From Bacteroides stercoris ATCC 43183 (lineage in GTDB: Bacteria > Bacteroidota > Bacteroidia > Bacteroidales > Bacteroidaceae): a stretch of 64,000 nt of DNA. The stretch is taken from contig NZ_CP102262.1 of assembly GCF_025147325.1 (NCBI RefSeq), positions 3,038,001 to 3,102,000 of the forward strand. The letters run 5' to 3'. Shown piece by piece: positions 33,292-40,952 of the stretch; position 1 is the first letter of the stretch; every line of letters starts with the position of its first letter. The notes beneath the pieces were generated by a model. That model did not search any database. It was not told the origin of the DNA and was given only the letters and a program-made list of their open reading frames with translations. The translations under genes and the position numbers were made by a program.

Positions 33292-33608
33292 TACAAAATA
33301 CGGATTGTAAGAGTTTGAGGAAAACACCACCTTGTGAAAAGGACGTTCTTTGGGGACACCGGTTCAAGAGCACTCTTTCCGGTCAATTCATGTAATGCAA
33401 TTATAGTCAATAGTTTAGTCTGCATCCATATTATCCCAAAGCTCCCCACTATCACAGAAAGAGAACGTTGAAACAGTTATGTGATCAATAAGCCTTCGGG
33501 AAGCCGCAAACGGATGAAACAGATACATTTCCGGACATTCCCGATTAATGAATGCAAAGATATGGCAGTTTTTTGTATTGGCAAAACATTTGGTGGAAAT
33601 TCTTCGGT
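33292..33608 (-). other. capsule operon promoter region and long 5' leader
   Basis: 317 bases between lipB and upxY with no gene. It carries the capsule promoter (33,555-33,585) and then about 250 bases of untranslated leader. UpxY proteins act at leader sequences, so the antitermination site is expected here, but I could not point to it. I saw no long inverted repeats flanking the promoter, so it does not look invertible. Confidence 0.7.
33555..33585 (-). promoter_or_regulatory. capsule operon promoter
   Basis: On the minus strand TTTG (33,582-33,585), exactly 19 bases, then TATCTTTG (33,555-33,562). This is a full match to the Bacteroides sigma-ABfr promoter. It points toward upxY and lies just beyond the end of lipB. 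Confidence 0.75.
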
Positions 33609-34277
33609 TTACCGCCTGCCTTCAAGCATGCCTTTCAGTTCAAGGCAAAGCCGCTGTTTCACTTCGTCTGCCGGCACTTCCCGTCCCAGCTCCTTTTGAA
33701 GTGAAGTCACCCCTTTGTCTATGAACCCGCAAGGATGGATATAGCTGAAATAGCGTAAATCCGTATTGACATTGAGCGCCAGGCCATGCATCGTAACATA
33801 ATGGCTGCTGCGCACACCGATAGCGCAGATTTTACGGGCACGCGGCGAATCTCCGTCCAGCCATACGCCGGTGGCTTTCTCCACACGCCCGGCGGTTATC
33901 CCGTAGGAAGCGCATACGCGGATTACGGCTTCTTCCAGCAGATGCACATATTCTTTCAAGCCCAGAGAGAACTCCTCCAGGTTCAGGATAGGATAGCACA
34001 CAAGCTGCCCCGGCCCGTGATAAGTGATGTCGCCGCCCCGGTCTATGTGATAGAGCGAAGCGCCTATGGCACGCAACTGCTCTTCGCCCAGCAGCATATT
34101 GGTTTCCTTACCGCTGCGTCCCAATGTATATACATGCGGATGTTCGCAGAGTACGATACGGTTCACATACTCCTCTCCTGCCTGCTTGGCATGCACAAGC
34201 GCATCGAAACACGCCGTCTGCCTGTCCCACGCCTCGGCGTAGGGAACGGTTTTCCAATCAGATATTTCCAGTTTCAT
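33609..34277 (-). CDS. lipB: octanoyltransferase LipB
   Basis: A 222-residue enzyme that moves octanoyl from acyl carrier protein to lipoyl domains. It shows the signature RGGDITYHGPGQLVCYPIL (residues about 80-98), the catalytic Lys in ARKICAIGVRSSHYVTMHGLALNVNTDL and the catalytic Cys in IHPCGFIDKGVTSL. Length is normal. It ends just before the capsule promoter. Its own promoter is probably at 34,356-34,385. Confidence 0.95.
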   Translation of the reverse strand: MKLEISDWKTVPYAEAWDRQTACFDALVHAKQAGEEYVNRIVLCEHPHVYTLGRSGKETNMLLGEEQLRAIGASLYHIDRGGDITYHGPGQLVCYPILNLEEFSLGLKEYVHLLEEAVIRVCASYGITAGRVEKATGVWLDGDSPRARKICAIGVRSSHYVTMHGLALNVNTDLRYFSYIHPCGFIDKGVTSLQKELGREVPADEVKQRLCLELKGMLEGRR

Positions 34278-34355
34278 AAGACAAACATACTATTTTACCG
34301 CCCAACCGCACGTGGCATGATTGGAGCACATGTCCGGAGCTTCATCCGGTCCATG

Positions 34356-34385
34356 CAAAGATACGAAATCCCGGAATTATACAAG
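34356..34385 (-). promoter_or_regulatory. candidate lipB promoter
   Basis: TATCTTTG (34,356-34,363) on the minus strand with CTTG (34,382-34,385) 18 bases upstream, a near match to TTTG-N19-TAnnTTTG, about 79 bases before the ATG. Confidence 0.5.
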
Positions 34386-34523
34386 CATCCCGGGCGCAGG
34401 CTTTTTTCATAATCTGACCATCGTCAAGGCACGAAGATTATTTTTCGGACGAAAGCATGCATTACCTCCCCCCTATTTTATAATTTTGTTGCCACATTAT
34501 ATATATAATATAAATTGAAGAGC

Positions 34524-35699
34524 ATGAAGAAAATCGTTGTAGCACCGGACTCGTTCAAAGGCTCCCTGACTTCGGCCGAAGTGGCCGATGCCGTGGAAAG
34601 AGGAATCAAGGATGTTTTCCCGCAGTGCAATGTCGTCAAAGCCGGTGTGGCGGACGGGGGCGAGGGAACCGTAGAGGCCATTGTCAAAGCGGTGGGAGGA
34701 GCTATGTACACAGCCTCCGTTACAGACCCCTTGGGCAGACCGGTAAAGGCAGCCTACGGCATTGTAAGGTCAGGCGGCGTGAAAACCGCCGTTATGGAAA
34801 TGTCTGCCGCCAGCGGACTGCCGCTCCTGCTTCCCGACGAACTGAACCCGTGGATTACTTCTACGTACGGAACCGGCGAGATGATTTCTGACGCGCTGAA
34901 CAGAGGATGCCGCAAATTCCTGGTCGGAATAGGCGGCAGCGCCACCAACGATGCGGGCACAGGCATGCTCTCCGCATTGGGAGTGAGATTTCTCGACAGC
35001 CGCGGACAAAGGCTGAAAGGCTGCGGCAGGGATTTGGAATCCATTGTCCGGATAGACATGTCGTCTCTGATGCCCGCAGCACGGGAGTCCGAATTTATCG
35101 TGGCTTGCGATGTCAACACCCCCTTTTGCGGACCGGACGGAGCTGCCCGTGTCTTTGCTCCCCAGAAAGGAGCGGACCCTCAAACCGCGGAAGCCCTGGA
35201 CCGCGGCATGCGTTCCTTCGCCCGGGTGATAGCCGGACAGTTCCAGACCGACATAGTCCCCCTGAGCGGAGCCGGTGCAGCCGGCGGATTAGGCGGCGCC
35301 TTCAAAGCCTTTTTAAATGCCAGGCTGACCGCAGGGATTGAAATGGTGCTCGACGCCATTGCATTCGACTCGCTTCTCGAAGGAGCGGACCTCGTCATCA
35401 CGGGCGAGGGACGGATAGACGCCCAGACAGCAGCGGGAAAGACAGCAGCAGGAGTGCTGAGGCATGCCGCACGGAAAGGAATCCCCGTCATCGCCATAGG
35501 CGGGTCTGTAGCGATGTGCCGGGAGCTTAAAGAGATGGGATTTATCGGCATATATTCCATCATAAACGCTCCGGTGAGCCTTGAACAAGCCATGCGCCAG
35601 GATTGGGCCACAGCCCGCATCCGATGCACGGTAGAGCAAATCCTGACCACCATGAAACATTGCGCCGGGACATTGTTGTTTCAAAAAGGCGGAGATTGA
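34524..35699 (+). CDS. glxK: glycerate kinase (GlxK/GarK family)
   Basis: A 391-residue kinase that phosphorylates D-glycerate, feeding it into glycolysis. Motifs are MKKIVVAPDSFKGSLTSAEVADAVERGI at the N-terminus, VADGGEGTVEAIVKAVGG, the SAASGLPLLLPDELNPWITSTYGTGEMI stretch, and GIGGSATNDAGTGML; near the C-terminus DLVITGEGRIDAQTAAGKTAAGVL. The ATG at 34,524 was chosen; a TTG three codons earlier is also possible. It runs divergently from lipB and is followed by an AraC regulator 44 bases downstream. Confidence 0.94.
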   Translation: MKKIVVAPDSFKGSLTSAEVADAVERGIKDVFPQCNVVKAGVADGGEGTVEAIVKAVGGAMYTASVTDPLGRPVKAAYGIVRSGGVKTAVMEMSAASGLPLLLPDELNPWITSTYGTGEMISDALNRGCRKFLVGIGGSATNDAGTGMLSALGVRFLDSRGQRLKGCGRDLESIVRIDMSSLMPAARESEFIVACDVNTPFCGPDGAARVFAPQKGADPQTAEALDRGMRSFARVIAGQFQTDIVPLSGAGAAGGLGGAFKAFLNARLTAGIEMVLDAIAFDSLLEGADLVITGEGRIDAQTAAGKTAAGVLRHAARKGIPVIAIGGSVAMCRELKEMGFIGIYSIINAPVSLEQAMRQDWATARIRCTVEQILTTMKHCAGTLLFQKGGD

Positions 35700-35711
35700 A
35701 AAATAAAAGTG

Positions 35712-35719
35712 TAACTTTG
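35712..35719 (+). promoter_or_regulatory. candidate -7 box for the AraC-family gene
   Basis: TAACTTTG, matching TAnnTTTG, 25 bases before the ATG at 35,744. No TTTG at the -33 position was found; the upstream part overlaps the end of the kinase gene. Confidence 0.42.
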
Positions 35720-35743
35720 CACAGACCAAAAACGACAACGCTT

Positions 35744-36577
35744 ATGGAATTTCCACACGTCGACCTCCCTGTAGACCTGATTGCATGGACAGATGTCACG
35801 GAAGACATCCTGAACATCTACAAGCAATCGTGCCGGCTGAAGGCATGTATCTTCGCCTTGTGCACCGAAGGTTCCATCACGGTATCCATCAATCTTATAG
35901 ATACCGAAATCAAGCAAGGCGACTTCATCATACTGCTTCCGGGCACCATCATCCAGTTTCACGGGCAGAAGGAGAAAGTGCGCATCTGCTTTGCCGGATT
36001 TTCCGAACATTGCCTCAACGGAGTCAACATCATCCAGTCCACCATGAGCTCGTACTCCAAGATTATAGAAGCTCCCGTGATACCGCTCAACGAAACCCTC
36101 GCTTCCTATTTCCGGGATTACTTCGCATTGCTTGCCCGCATATCCACAGGGCCGTACATGCCCAAGACGCGAATGGCGCAGAACGTGCTGGACACCCTGC
36201 TTTATGGTGTCAACGAGCTATACAGCAACCGTCCCGACTCCCAAAACAGGATTAAAAGCCGGAAAGAGGAAATCTGCCGTGAGTTCATACAACTGGTCAT
36301 CGAGAACTACACCACCGAACGCCGCGCGCAGTTCTATGCCGCGAAGCTGGGCATATCGCTGCAACACCTCAGCACCACCATCAAGCAGGTGACCGGGAAG
36401 AATGTGCTGGACCTCATTGCGCATGTCGTCATCATCGACATAAAAGCCAAGCTGAAATCCACGGACATGACCATCCAGGAGATAGCCTATTCGCTGAACT
36501 TCCCCAGCGCCTCGTTCTTCGGCAAGTATTTCAAGCGGCACTTGGGAATGAGCCCGCTGGAATACAGAAACAGCTAA
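35744..36577 (+). CDS. AraC-family transcriptional regulator
   Basis: A 277-residue regulator. Residues 1-160 form a sensor-like N-terminal domain (cupin-like SINLIDTEIKQGDFIILLPGTIIQFHG). The C-terminal AraC HTH runs from about 180 to 277: CREFIQLVIENYTTERRAQFYAAKLGISLQHLSTTIKQVTGKNVLDLI, then STDMTIQEIAYSLNFPSASFFGKYFKRHLGMSPLEYR. This Bacteroides type often controls nearby transport or metabolism genes. The convergent P-type ATPase or the kinase could be targets, but that is not shown by the sequence. Confidence 0.92.
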   Translation: MEFPHVDLPVDLIAWTDVTEDILNIYKQSCRLKACIFALCTEGSITVSINLIDTEIKQGDFIILLPGTIIQFHGQKEKVRICFAGFSEHCLNGVNIIQSTMSSYSKIIEAPVIPLNETLASYFRDYFALLARISTGPYMPKTRMAQNVLDTLLYGVNELYSNRPDSQNRIKSRKEEICREFIQLVIENYTTERRAQFYAAKLGISLQHLSTTIKQVTGKNVLDLIAHVVIIDIKAKLKSTDMTIQEIAYSLNFPSASFFGKYFKRHLGMSPLEYRNS

Positions 36578-36581
36578 CCCC

Positions 36582-38246
36582 CTACCCCTTCACCGGCATG
36601 ATGCAGGAGAGCGCTATGACCGTTACAGCCAGCATGGGCGTCAACAGTATTCCGTACACCGGATAGAGAATGCCCGCAGCTACCAGCACGCCTGCCAGAT
36701 GAAAGGCCGTTGTCCGGAAAAAGTTACGGCGCATCAGCCGGAGCGTATGGCGGGACAGGCCGAAGAGCCGGGGGAGCGACTGCAAATCGGCGGATTTCAT
36801 CACTATCATAGCCTTGTCTGCCAGCCCATCACCGGCACTTGCACCCGCGGCAATACTTACATCGGCGGCAGCCAGCGCCTGTGCGTCGTTGACGCCGTCG
36901 CCCACCATAACCACCTTCTTCCCCTGCAAGCGGAGTTCGCGGATAAAGGCCTCCTTATCCTCCGGCTGGGCGTCGGACATGTAACGGATGATGCCCAGCT
37001 TCCCCGCTATGGCCGAAGCGGTACGCTCACCGTCGCCCGTCAGCATACAGATGTCCAGCCCCTGCCCCCTAAGCTCTTTGACTACCCCGGAAGCGGTCGC
37101 TTTCAGTCTGTCCTTGACGGCTATTATGGCAAGCAGCTCATCCTCACGCCCGAAGTAAACGATGCTGTTTCCCTCCGATTCATACTCCACCAGCATATCT
37201 CCCAGCACATCGGAAAGATAAGCCCGATAATCTTTCAGCAGCTTATGGCTGCCCACCCAATATTCCGTACCGTTGCAGAGGGATTTCACCCCCTTGCCTT
37301 TCAGCACCCCGCAGCCGTCCAGCGGTGCGGGAGTTATGCGTTCTTCGCGCAGGGCGGCGGTAATGGCTGCTGCCAGCGGGTCGGGCGAGTTCATTTCCGT
37401 AGCCAGCAATATCCGCTTGAAATCCTCTTCCTGATACTGCGCCCACAGCCAGGCGGTGACCGTAGGCTGCCCCTCGGTCAGCGTGCCGGTCTTGTCAAAG
37501 ACCACTACATCGGCCTTGTCCAGCCGCTCCAGCGCCAGGGAGTCCTTTATCCGGATGTGCATATCGGCAGCCCTGCCTATGCCGCGCGTCAGGGCAAGCG
37601 GAGCGACCAGCCCCAGCGCACACGGGCAGGCGACGATAAAAACGGAAATGACCGCATAGAACGCATGCGGCACAGCGGTCATGCCGCCCCAGAATATCCA
37701 GATAAAAAACACGGCAACCGCCGTTCCCGCCAGGACGGGAAAGAAAATCCGGGCTATGCGGTCTGCACCGTGCCGCTCTTCGGGCAGGAAGCGGAACACC
37801 TTGCCGGTGAGCCCCACCGCTACAACCAGCACCGCCACTTCGTAGTAGACATACGGGTGAAGCCCCACCCTGATCCAATAGTCCGGAAAGAACGTGTTGA
37901 ACAGACTGAAAAGGAAAGCAACGGAAGCGCCGAAGGCAATCAGCGTATCCAGCCCGATGCGCCCCGCACAAAGCTGCTTCCGGGCGGCCGCATAGAAAGC
38001 GTTTCCCGGAAACAGCAGCACAAGGGCAGCCAGCGACATCTGTATTTCGTTGACATAGGGCACCTCACCGCCGAAGACGGAAAGCAGCGACAGCAATACG
38101 GCAAGCGCCCACGCGGCGGCGGCCTTCATCTTCAGGCAGCGGTACCGGCTGTTCCGTTCTTCCATCTCACGTTGTTCCATACTACCGGCATGTTCCGCGC
38201 CGTGCAGTTTCTGCGCAGAACATACGTTCTTCAATATATTGTTCAT
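36582..38246 (-). CDS. heavy-metal P-type ATPase lacking the actuator domain
   Basis: A 554-residue P1B-type (CopA-like) ATPase. Present are helices from residue 40 onward, the CPC metal site VACPCALGLVAPLAL (Cys 207/209), the phosphorylation site DKTGTLTEG (Asp 251), the LTGDGERTASAIAGKLGI hinge and GDGVNDAQALAAADVSIA. Missing are the N-terminal metal-binding domain and the whole actuator domain with its TGE motif: the fourth helix (LTGKVFRFLPEERHG) joins straight to ADRIARIFFPVL near residue 160. The SEHPL motif reads SPDPL (Asp 289). The frame is intact, so this is a stable deletion form. Whether it pumps metal is doubtful. Confidence 0.88.
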   Translation of the reverse strand: MNNILKNVCSAQKLHGAEHAGSMEQREMEERNSRYRCLKMKAAAAWALAVLLSLLSVFGGEVPYVNEIQMSLAALVLLFPGNAFYAAARKQLCAGRIGLDTLIAFGASVAFLFSLFNTFFPDYWIRVGLHPYVYYEVAVLVVAVGLTGKVFRFLPEERHGADRIARIFFPVLAGTAVAVFFIWIFWGGMTAVPHAFYAVISVFIVACPCALGLVAPLALTRGIGRAADMHIRIKDSLALERLDKADVVVFDKTGTLTEGQPTVTAWLWAQYQEEDFKRILLATEMNSPDPLAAAITAALREERITPAPLDGCGVLKGKGVKSLCNGTEYWVGSHKLLKDYRAYLSDVLGDMLVEYESEGNSIVYFGREDELLAIIAVKDRLKATASGVVKELRGQGLDICMLTGDGERTASAIAGKLGIIRYMSDAQPEDKEAFIRELRLQGKKVVMVGDGVNDAQALAAADVSIAAGASAGDGLADKAMIVMKSADLQSLPRLFGLSRHTLRLMRRNFFRTTAFHLAGVLVAAGILYPVYGILLTPMLAVTVIALSCIMPVKG

Positions 38247-38264
38247 TCTATATAAACTTTAGGG

Positions 38265-38293
38265 GGTTGTTACTCTGAACTTAGTAAACAACC
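38265..38293. promoter_or_regulatory. hairpin or operator upstream of the P-type ATPase
   Basis: GGTTGTTACT (38,265-38,274) pairs with AGTAAACAACC (38,283-38,293) apart from one bulged base. It lies 19 bases before the ATPase ATG on the minus strand. It may be an operator or a leader hairpin. Confidence 0.4.
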
Positions 38294-38477
38294 GGAACGG
38301 AGCGTTTGTTCAATTCCTCCTTCCCCTCCGGCCCGTACGCAAGCTGTGGCGCGCATTGCGGAACGGGAATATCCGTCTTGTGAGGCGCACGGGCGGGGAT
38401 TGCCGAAGATAGGAAGTTTTAACCGCCTGCCGGGATTATTTTTTTCCTTTTTATGCGTGGAGTTCACTAATAAGTTC

Positions 38478-38485
38478 TATATTTG
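38478..38485 (+). promoter_or_regulatory. candidate -7 box for the DUF3298 lipoprotein gene
   Basis: TATATTTG, matching TAnnTTTG, 49 bases before the ATG at 38,534. The -33 element is not evident. Confidence 0.42.
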
Positions 38486-38533
38486 TCGATAAAGTTTCCT
38501 GAATGAAATGTTGTTTTATAAACGAAATCCAAT

Positions 38534-39391
38534 ATGAAAAAACAAACTGTCAGCCTACTTGTCCTTCTGCTTGCGGCAAGCGGCTTTTTCTTTTCCTGTG
38601 GTAACACCATGAACAAAAACGCCGGAGCGCTGGAGTTCGACAGCATACAAGTGAACGAAACCGCCCATCTCTTCGGTGATACCGCCAAGCCGGCATGCAA
38701 CCTCATCATTAACCTTGCGTATGCTTCCCAATCTTCGGACGAGAAGATGAAGGACAGCCTGAACACCTATTTCCTCTCCGCCTGCTTCGGCGAGAAGTAC
38801 ATGGGCATGACTCCCGAAGAAGCCGTAAAGAAGTACACCGAAAAGTACGTGGGCGACTACCGCAAAGACCTGGAACCGATGTACCGCAAAGACGAGCAGG
38901 ACAAGGAGAATGCCGGAGAGATAGGGGCATGGTACTCCTACTATAAAGGCATCGAAAGCCATGTGCAACTGTACACCGGACATCTGCTCGTTTACCGCAT
39001 CGACTACAACGAATACACCGGCGGCGCACACGGCATCTATATGTCCACTTTCCTCAACCTCGACCTGCGCACACTCGCTCCCATCCGCCTGGACGACCTG
39101 TTTGCCGGCGACTACAAGGAGCAGCTCACCGACCTCCTTTGGAACCAGCTTATGGCGGACAACAAAGTAGCCACCCGCCAGGAACTGGAAGATATGGGAT
39201 ACGTCACCACCGGCGACCTCACGCCTACCGAGAACTTCTACCTGGGCAAGGACGGCATCACATTCTATTACAATGTCTACGACATCGCCCCCTACGTAAT
39301 GGGCCCCGTAAAGATAACACTACCGTACGAAATGATGCAGCACCTGCTGAGCGACGAAACAATGGCGCTGAACGACGTGCGCAACCCATAA
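38534..39391 (+). CDS. DUF3298/RsiV-like lipoprotein
   Basis: A 285-residue secreted protein. The N-terminal signal peptide ends in a lipobox (SLLVLLLAASGFFFSCG), so the mature protein starts at Cys 22 and is lipid-anchored. The C-terminal domain contains TGGAHGIYMSTFLNLDLRTLAPIRLDDLF, the DUF3298 signature shared with RsiV, followed by NFYLGKDGITFYYNVYDIAPYVMGPVKITLPY. RsiV proteins bind lysozyme; that function is not implied here. Stop codon TAA forms part of a short CCCATAA heptamer run before rsmG. Confidence 0.88.
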   Translation: MKKQTVSLLVLLLAASGFFFSCGNTMNKNAGALEFDSIQVNETAHLFGDTAKPACNLIINLAYASQSSDEKMKDSLNTYFLSACFGEKYMGMTPEEAVKKYTEKYVGDYRKDLEPMYRKDEQDKENAGEIGAWYSYYKGIESHVQLYTGHLLVYRIDYNEYTGGAHGIYMSTFLNLDLRTLAPIRLDDLFAGDYKEQLTDLLWNQLMADNKVATRQELEDMGYVTTGDLTPTENFYLGKDGITFYYNVYDIAPYVMGPVKITLPYEMMQHLLSDETMALNDVRNP

Positions 39392-39417
39392 CCCATAACT
39401 TTTATAACTCATAACAC
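39385..39417 (+). repeat. short NNCATAA heptamer run before rsmG
   Basis: CCCATAA, CCCATAA and CTCATAA occur in this 33-base stretch, the same unit type as the large array at 12,158-12,353. The first includes the stop codon of the preceding gene. Confidence 0.6.
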
Positions 39418-39421
39418 AACA

Positions 39422-40042
39422 ATGGAACTTATCCTGAAATACTTTCCCGACCTGACAGAGGAGCAGAAAAGGCAGTTCGCCGCCCTCTACGACCTCTATA
39501 CGGACTGGAACTCCAAAATAAACGTCATCTCGCGTAAAGACATTGAAAACCTGTACGAGCACCACGTGCTCCACTCCCTGGGCATAGCCAAGGTAATCCG
39601 CTTCAAGCCGGGTACGAAAGTCATGGACTTAGGCACGGGAGGCGGCTTTCCGGGCATCCCGCTGGCGATACTCTTTCCCGAAGTGCAGTTTCACCTGGTG
39701 GACAGCATCGGCAAGAAAGTGCGCGTGGCCACCGAGATAGCCGGCAGCATCGGACTGAAAAACGTAACCACCCGCCATGCACGCGCCGAAGAGGAAAAGC
39801 AACTGTTCGACTTCGTGGTGAGCCGTGCCGTAATGCCCCTTACCGACTTGCTGAAAATAATCCGCAAGAACATCTCGCCCAAACAGCAGAACGCACTGCC
39901 CAACGGACTCATCTGCCTCAAAGGCGGAGAGCTGGAGAGAGAGACGATGCCCGTGAAGAACAAAACCACGATGTGGAACCTCAAGGAATTCTTCGGGGAA
40001 GAGTTCTTCGAGACCAAAAAGGTGGTGTACGTGGCAAACTGA
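39422..40042 (+). CDS. rsmG: 16S rRNA (guanine-527-N7)-methyltransferase RsmG
   Basis: A 206-residue S-adenosylmethionine methyltransferase for G527 of 16S rRNA. Motifs are YTDWNSKINVISRKDIENLYEHHVLHSL and the SAM site VMDLGTGGGFPGIPLAILFPE, followed by KVRVATEIAGSIGLKNVTTRHARAEE and VSRAVMPLTDLLK. Normal length. It lies 30 bases after the DUF3298 lipoprotein gene and before a 21-bp tandem array. Confidence 0.94.
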   Translation: MELILKYFPDLTEEQKRQFAALYDLYTDWNSKINVISRKDIENLYEHHVLHSLGIAKVIRFKPGTKVMDLGTGGGFPGIPLAILFPEVQFHLVDSIGKKVRVATEIAGSIGLKNVTTRHARAEEEKQLFDFVVSRAVMPLTDLLKIIRKNISPKQQNALPNGLICLKGGELERETMPVKNKTTMWNLKEFFGEEFFETKKVVYVAN

Positions 40043-40046
40043 ACGA

Positions 40047-40151
40047 GCACTCCGGAAAGCTAATGTAGCACTCTGGAAAGCAGAAGTGGCACTCTGGAAA
40101 GCTAATGTAGCACTTTAGAAAATTAATGTAGCACTTTAGAAACCGTAACAA
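40047..40151 (+). repeat. 21-bp tandem array B (five units)
   Basis: Units of exactly 21 bases begin GCACT at 40,047, 40,068, 40,089, 40,110 and 40,131, such as GCACTCTGGAAAGCTAATGTA and later GCACTTTAGAAAATTAATGTA. The core GTAGCACTTTAGA resembles GTAGAACTTTAGC of the array at 14,682. It fills the gap between rsmG and the hydrolase gene. Confidence 0.92.
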
Positions 40152-40185
40152 ACAACATATCGAATTAAACGCCTATATATACGCC

Positions 40186-40824
40186 ATGAAGATAAAGAGA
40201 TTTGAATTTAACATGTTCCCGGAAAACTGCTACGTGCTGTGGGACGAAACCCTGGAAGCCGTAGTTATCGATCCCGGCTGTTTCTACGAAGAAGAGAAAC
40301 AGGCTTTAAAGAACTTTATCATCAGCAACGGGCTGCAAGTGAAGCACCTGCTGAACACGCACCTGCACCTGGACCACATCTTCGGCAACCCCTTCATGCT
40401 GAAAGAATTCGGACTGAAAGCGGAAGCCAACCAGGCGGATGAGTTCTGGATTGACGAAGCACCCAAGCAAAGCCGCATGTTCGGTTTCCAGTTGCCGGAA
40501 CCGCCCGTACCGCTGGGCACTTACCTGCACGACGGCGACATCATCACCTTCGGCCATACGGAGCTGGAAGCCATCCACGTGCCGGGACACTCGCCGGGCA
40601 GCCTGGTGTACTACTGCGCGGCAGAGCACTGCATGTTCTCCGGCGACGTACTGTTCCAGGGCAGCATCGGCCGTGCCGACCTTGCCGGCGGCAACTTCGA
40701 CGAACTGATAGAACATATATGCAGCCGCCTGTTCATACTGCCCAGCGAAACGGTTGTCTATCCGGGGCACGGAGCCCCCACAACCATCGGCACCGAAAAG
40801 GCGGAGAACCCGTTCTTCAGGTAA
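40186..40824 (+). CDS. metallo-beta-lactamase-fold hydrolase (glyoxalase II-like)
   Basis: A 212-residue MBL-fold enzyme. The metal-binding motif reads LLNTHLHLDHIFGN (HxHxDH), with further ligands in IHVPGHSPGSLVYYC, FSGDVLFQGSIGRADL, and VYPGHGAPTTIGTEKAENPFF. This subgroup is close to YcbL-type hydroxyacylglutathione hydrolases, but the physiological thioester is unknown. It lies between a tandem repeat array and the gcvP leader structure. Confidence 0.88.
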   Translation: MKIKRFEFNMFPENCYVLWDETLEAVVIDPGCFYEEEKQALKNFIISNGLQVKHLLNTHLHLDHIFGNPFMLKEFGLKAEANQADEFWIDEAPKQSRMFGFQLPEPPVPLGTYLHDGDIITFGHTELEAIHVPGHSPGSLVYYCAAEHCMFSGDVLFQGSIGRADLAGGNFDELIEHICSRLFILPSETVVYPGHGAPTTIGTEKAENPFFR

Positions 40825-40854
40825 GCCTCCCCCCGTTCTCCGGATAAAAAAGCC

Positions 40855-40922
40855 CGCCGCAGAAAGCGCAGGACACCGGCCCTTCCGTAGCAGACGCAAG
40901 TACCGGTCCGCCCCCTGCGGCG
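40855..40922 (+). other. structured element upstream of gcvP
   Basis: CGCCGCAG (40,855-40,862) pairs with CTGCGGCG (40,915-40,922), and inside it GGACACCGG (40,871-40,879) pairs with CCGGTCC (40,903-40,909) with one bulged A. It lies 30 bases before the gcvP ATG. It could be a terminator-like stem for the upstream gene or a leader RNA for gcvP; no known riboswitch consensus was recognised. Confidence 0.5.
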
Positions 40923-40952
40923 AAAACAATAAACTTCTAAATCATTACCGTT

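Noticed and set aside
33292..33608. Invertible capsule promoter
   Set aside because: No long inverted repeats were found on both sides of the promoter.
36582..38246. Frameshift or assembly error as cause of the short P-type ATPase
   Set aside because: The frame is continuous through the junction and no actuator-like sequence is present in other frames nearby.
36699..38255. A 518-residue open frame opposite the P-type ATPase
   Set aside because: No domain, composition typical of an antisense shadow, while the ATPase frame has clear motifs.
40047..40151. CRISPR-like array
   Set aside because: The repeats are contiguous 21-base units without spacers and no cas genes are near.
40855..40922. 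Glycine riboswitch before gcvP
   Set aside because: The stems do not match the known glycine aptamer core; kept only as an unnamed structure.
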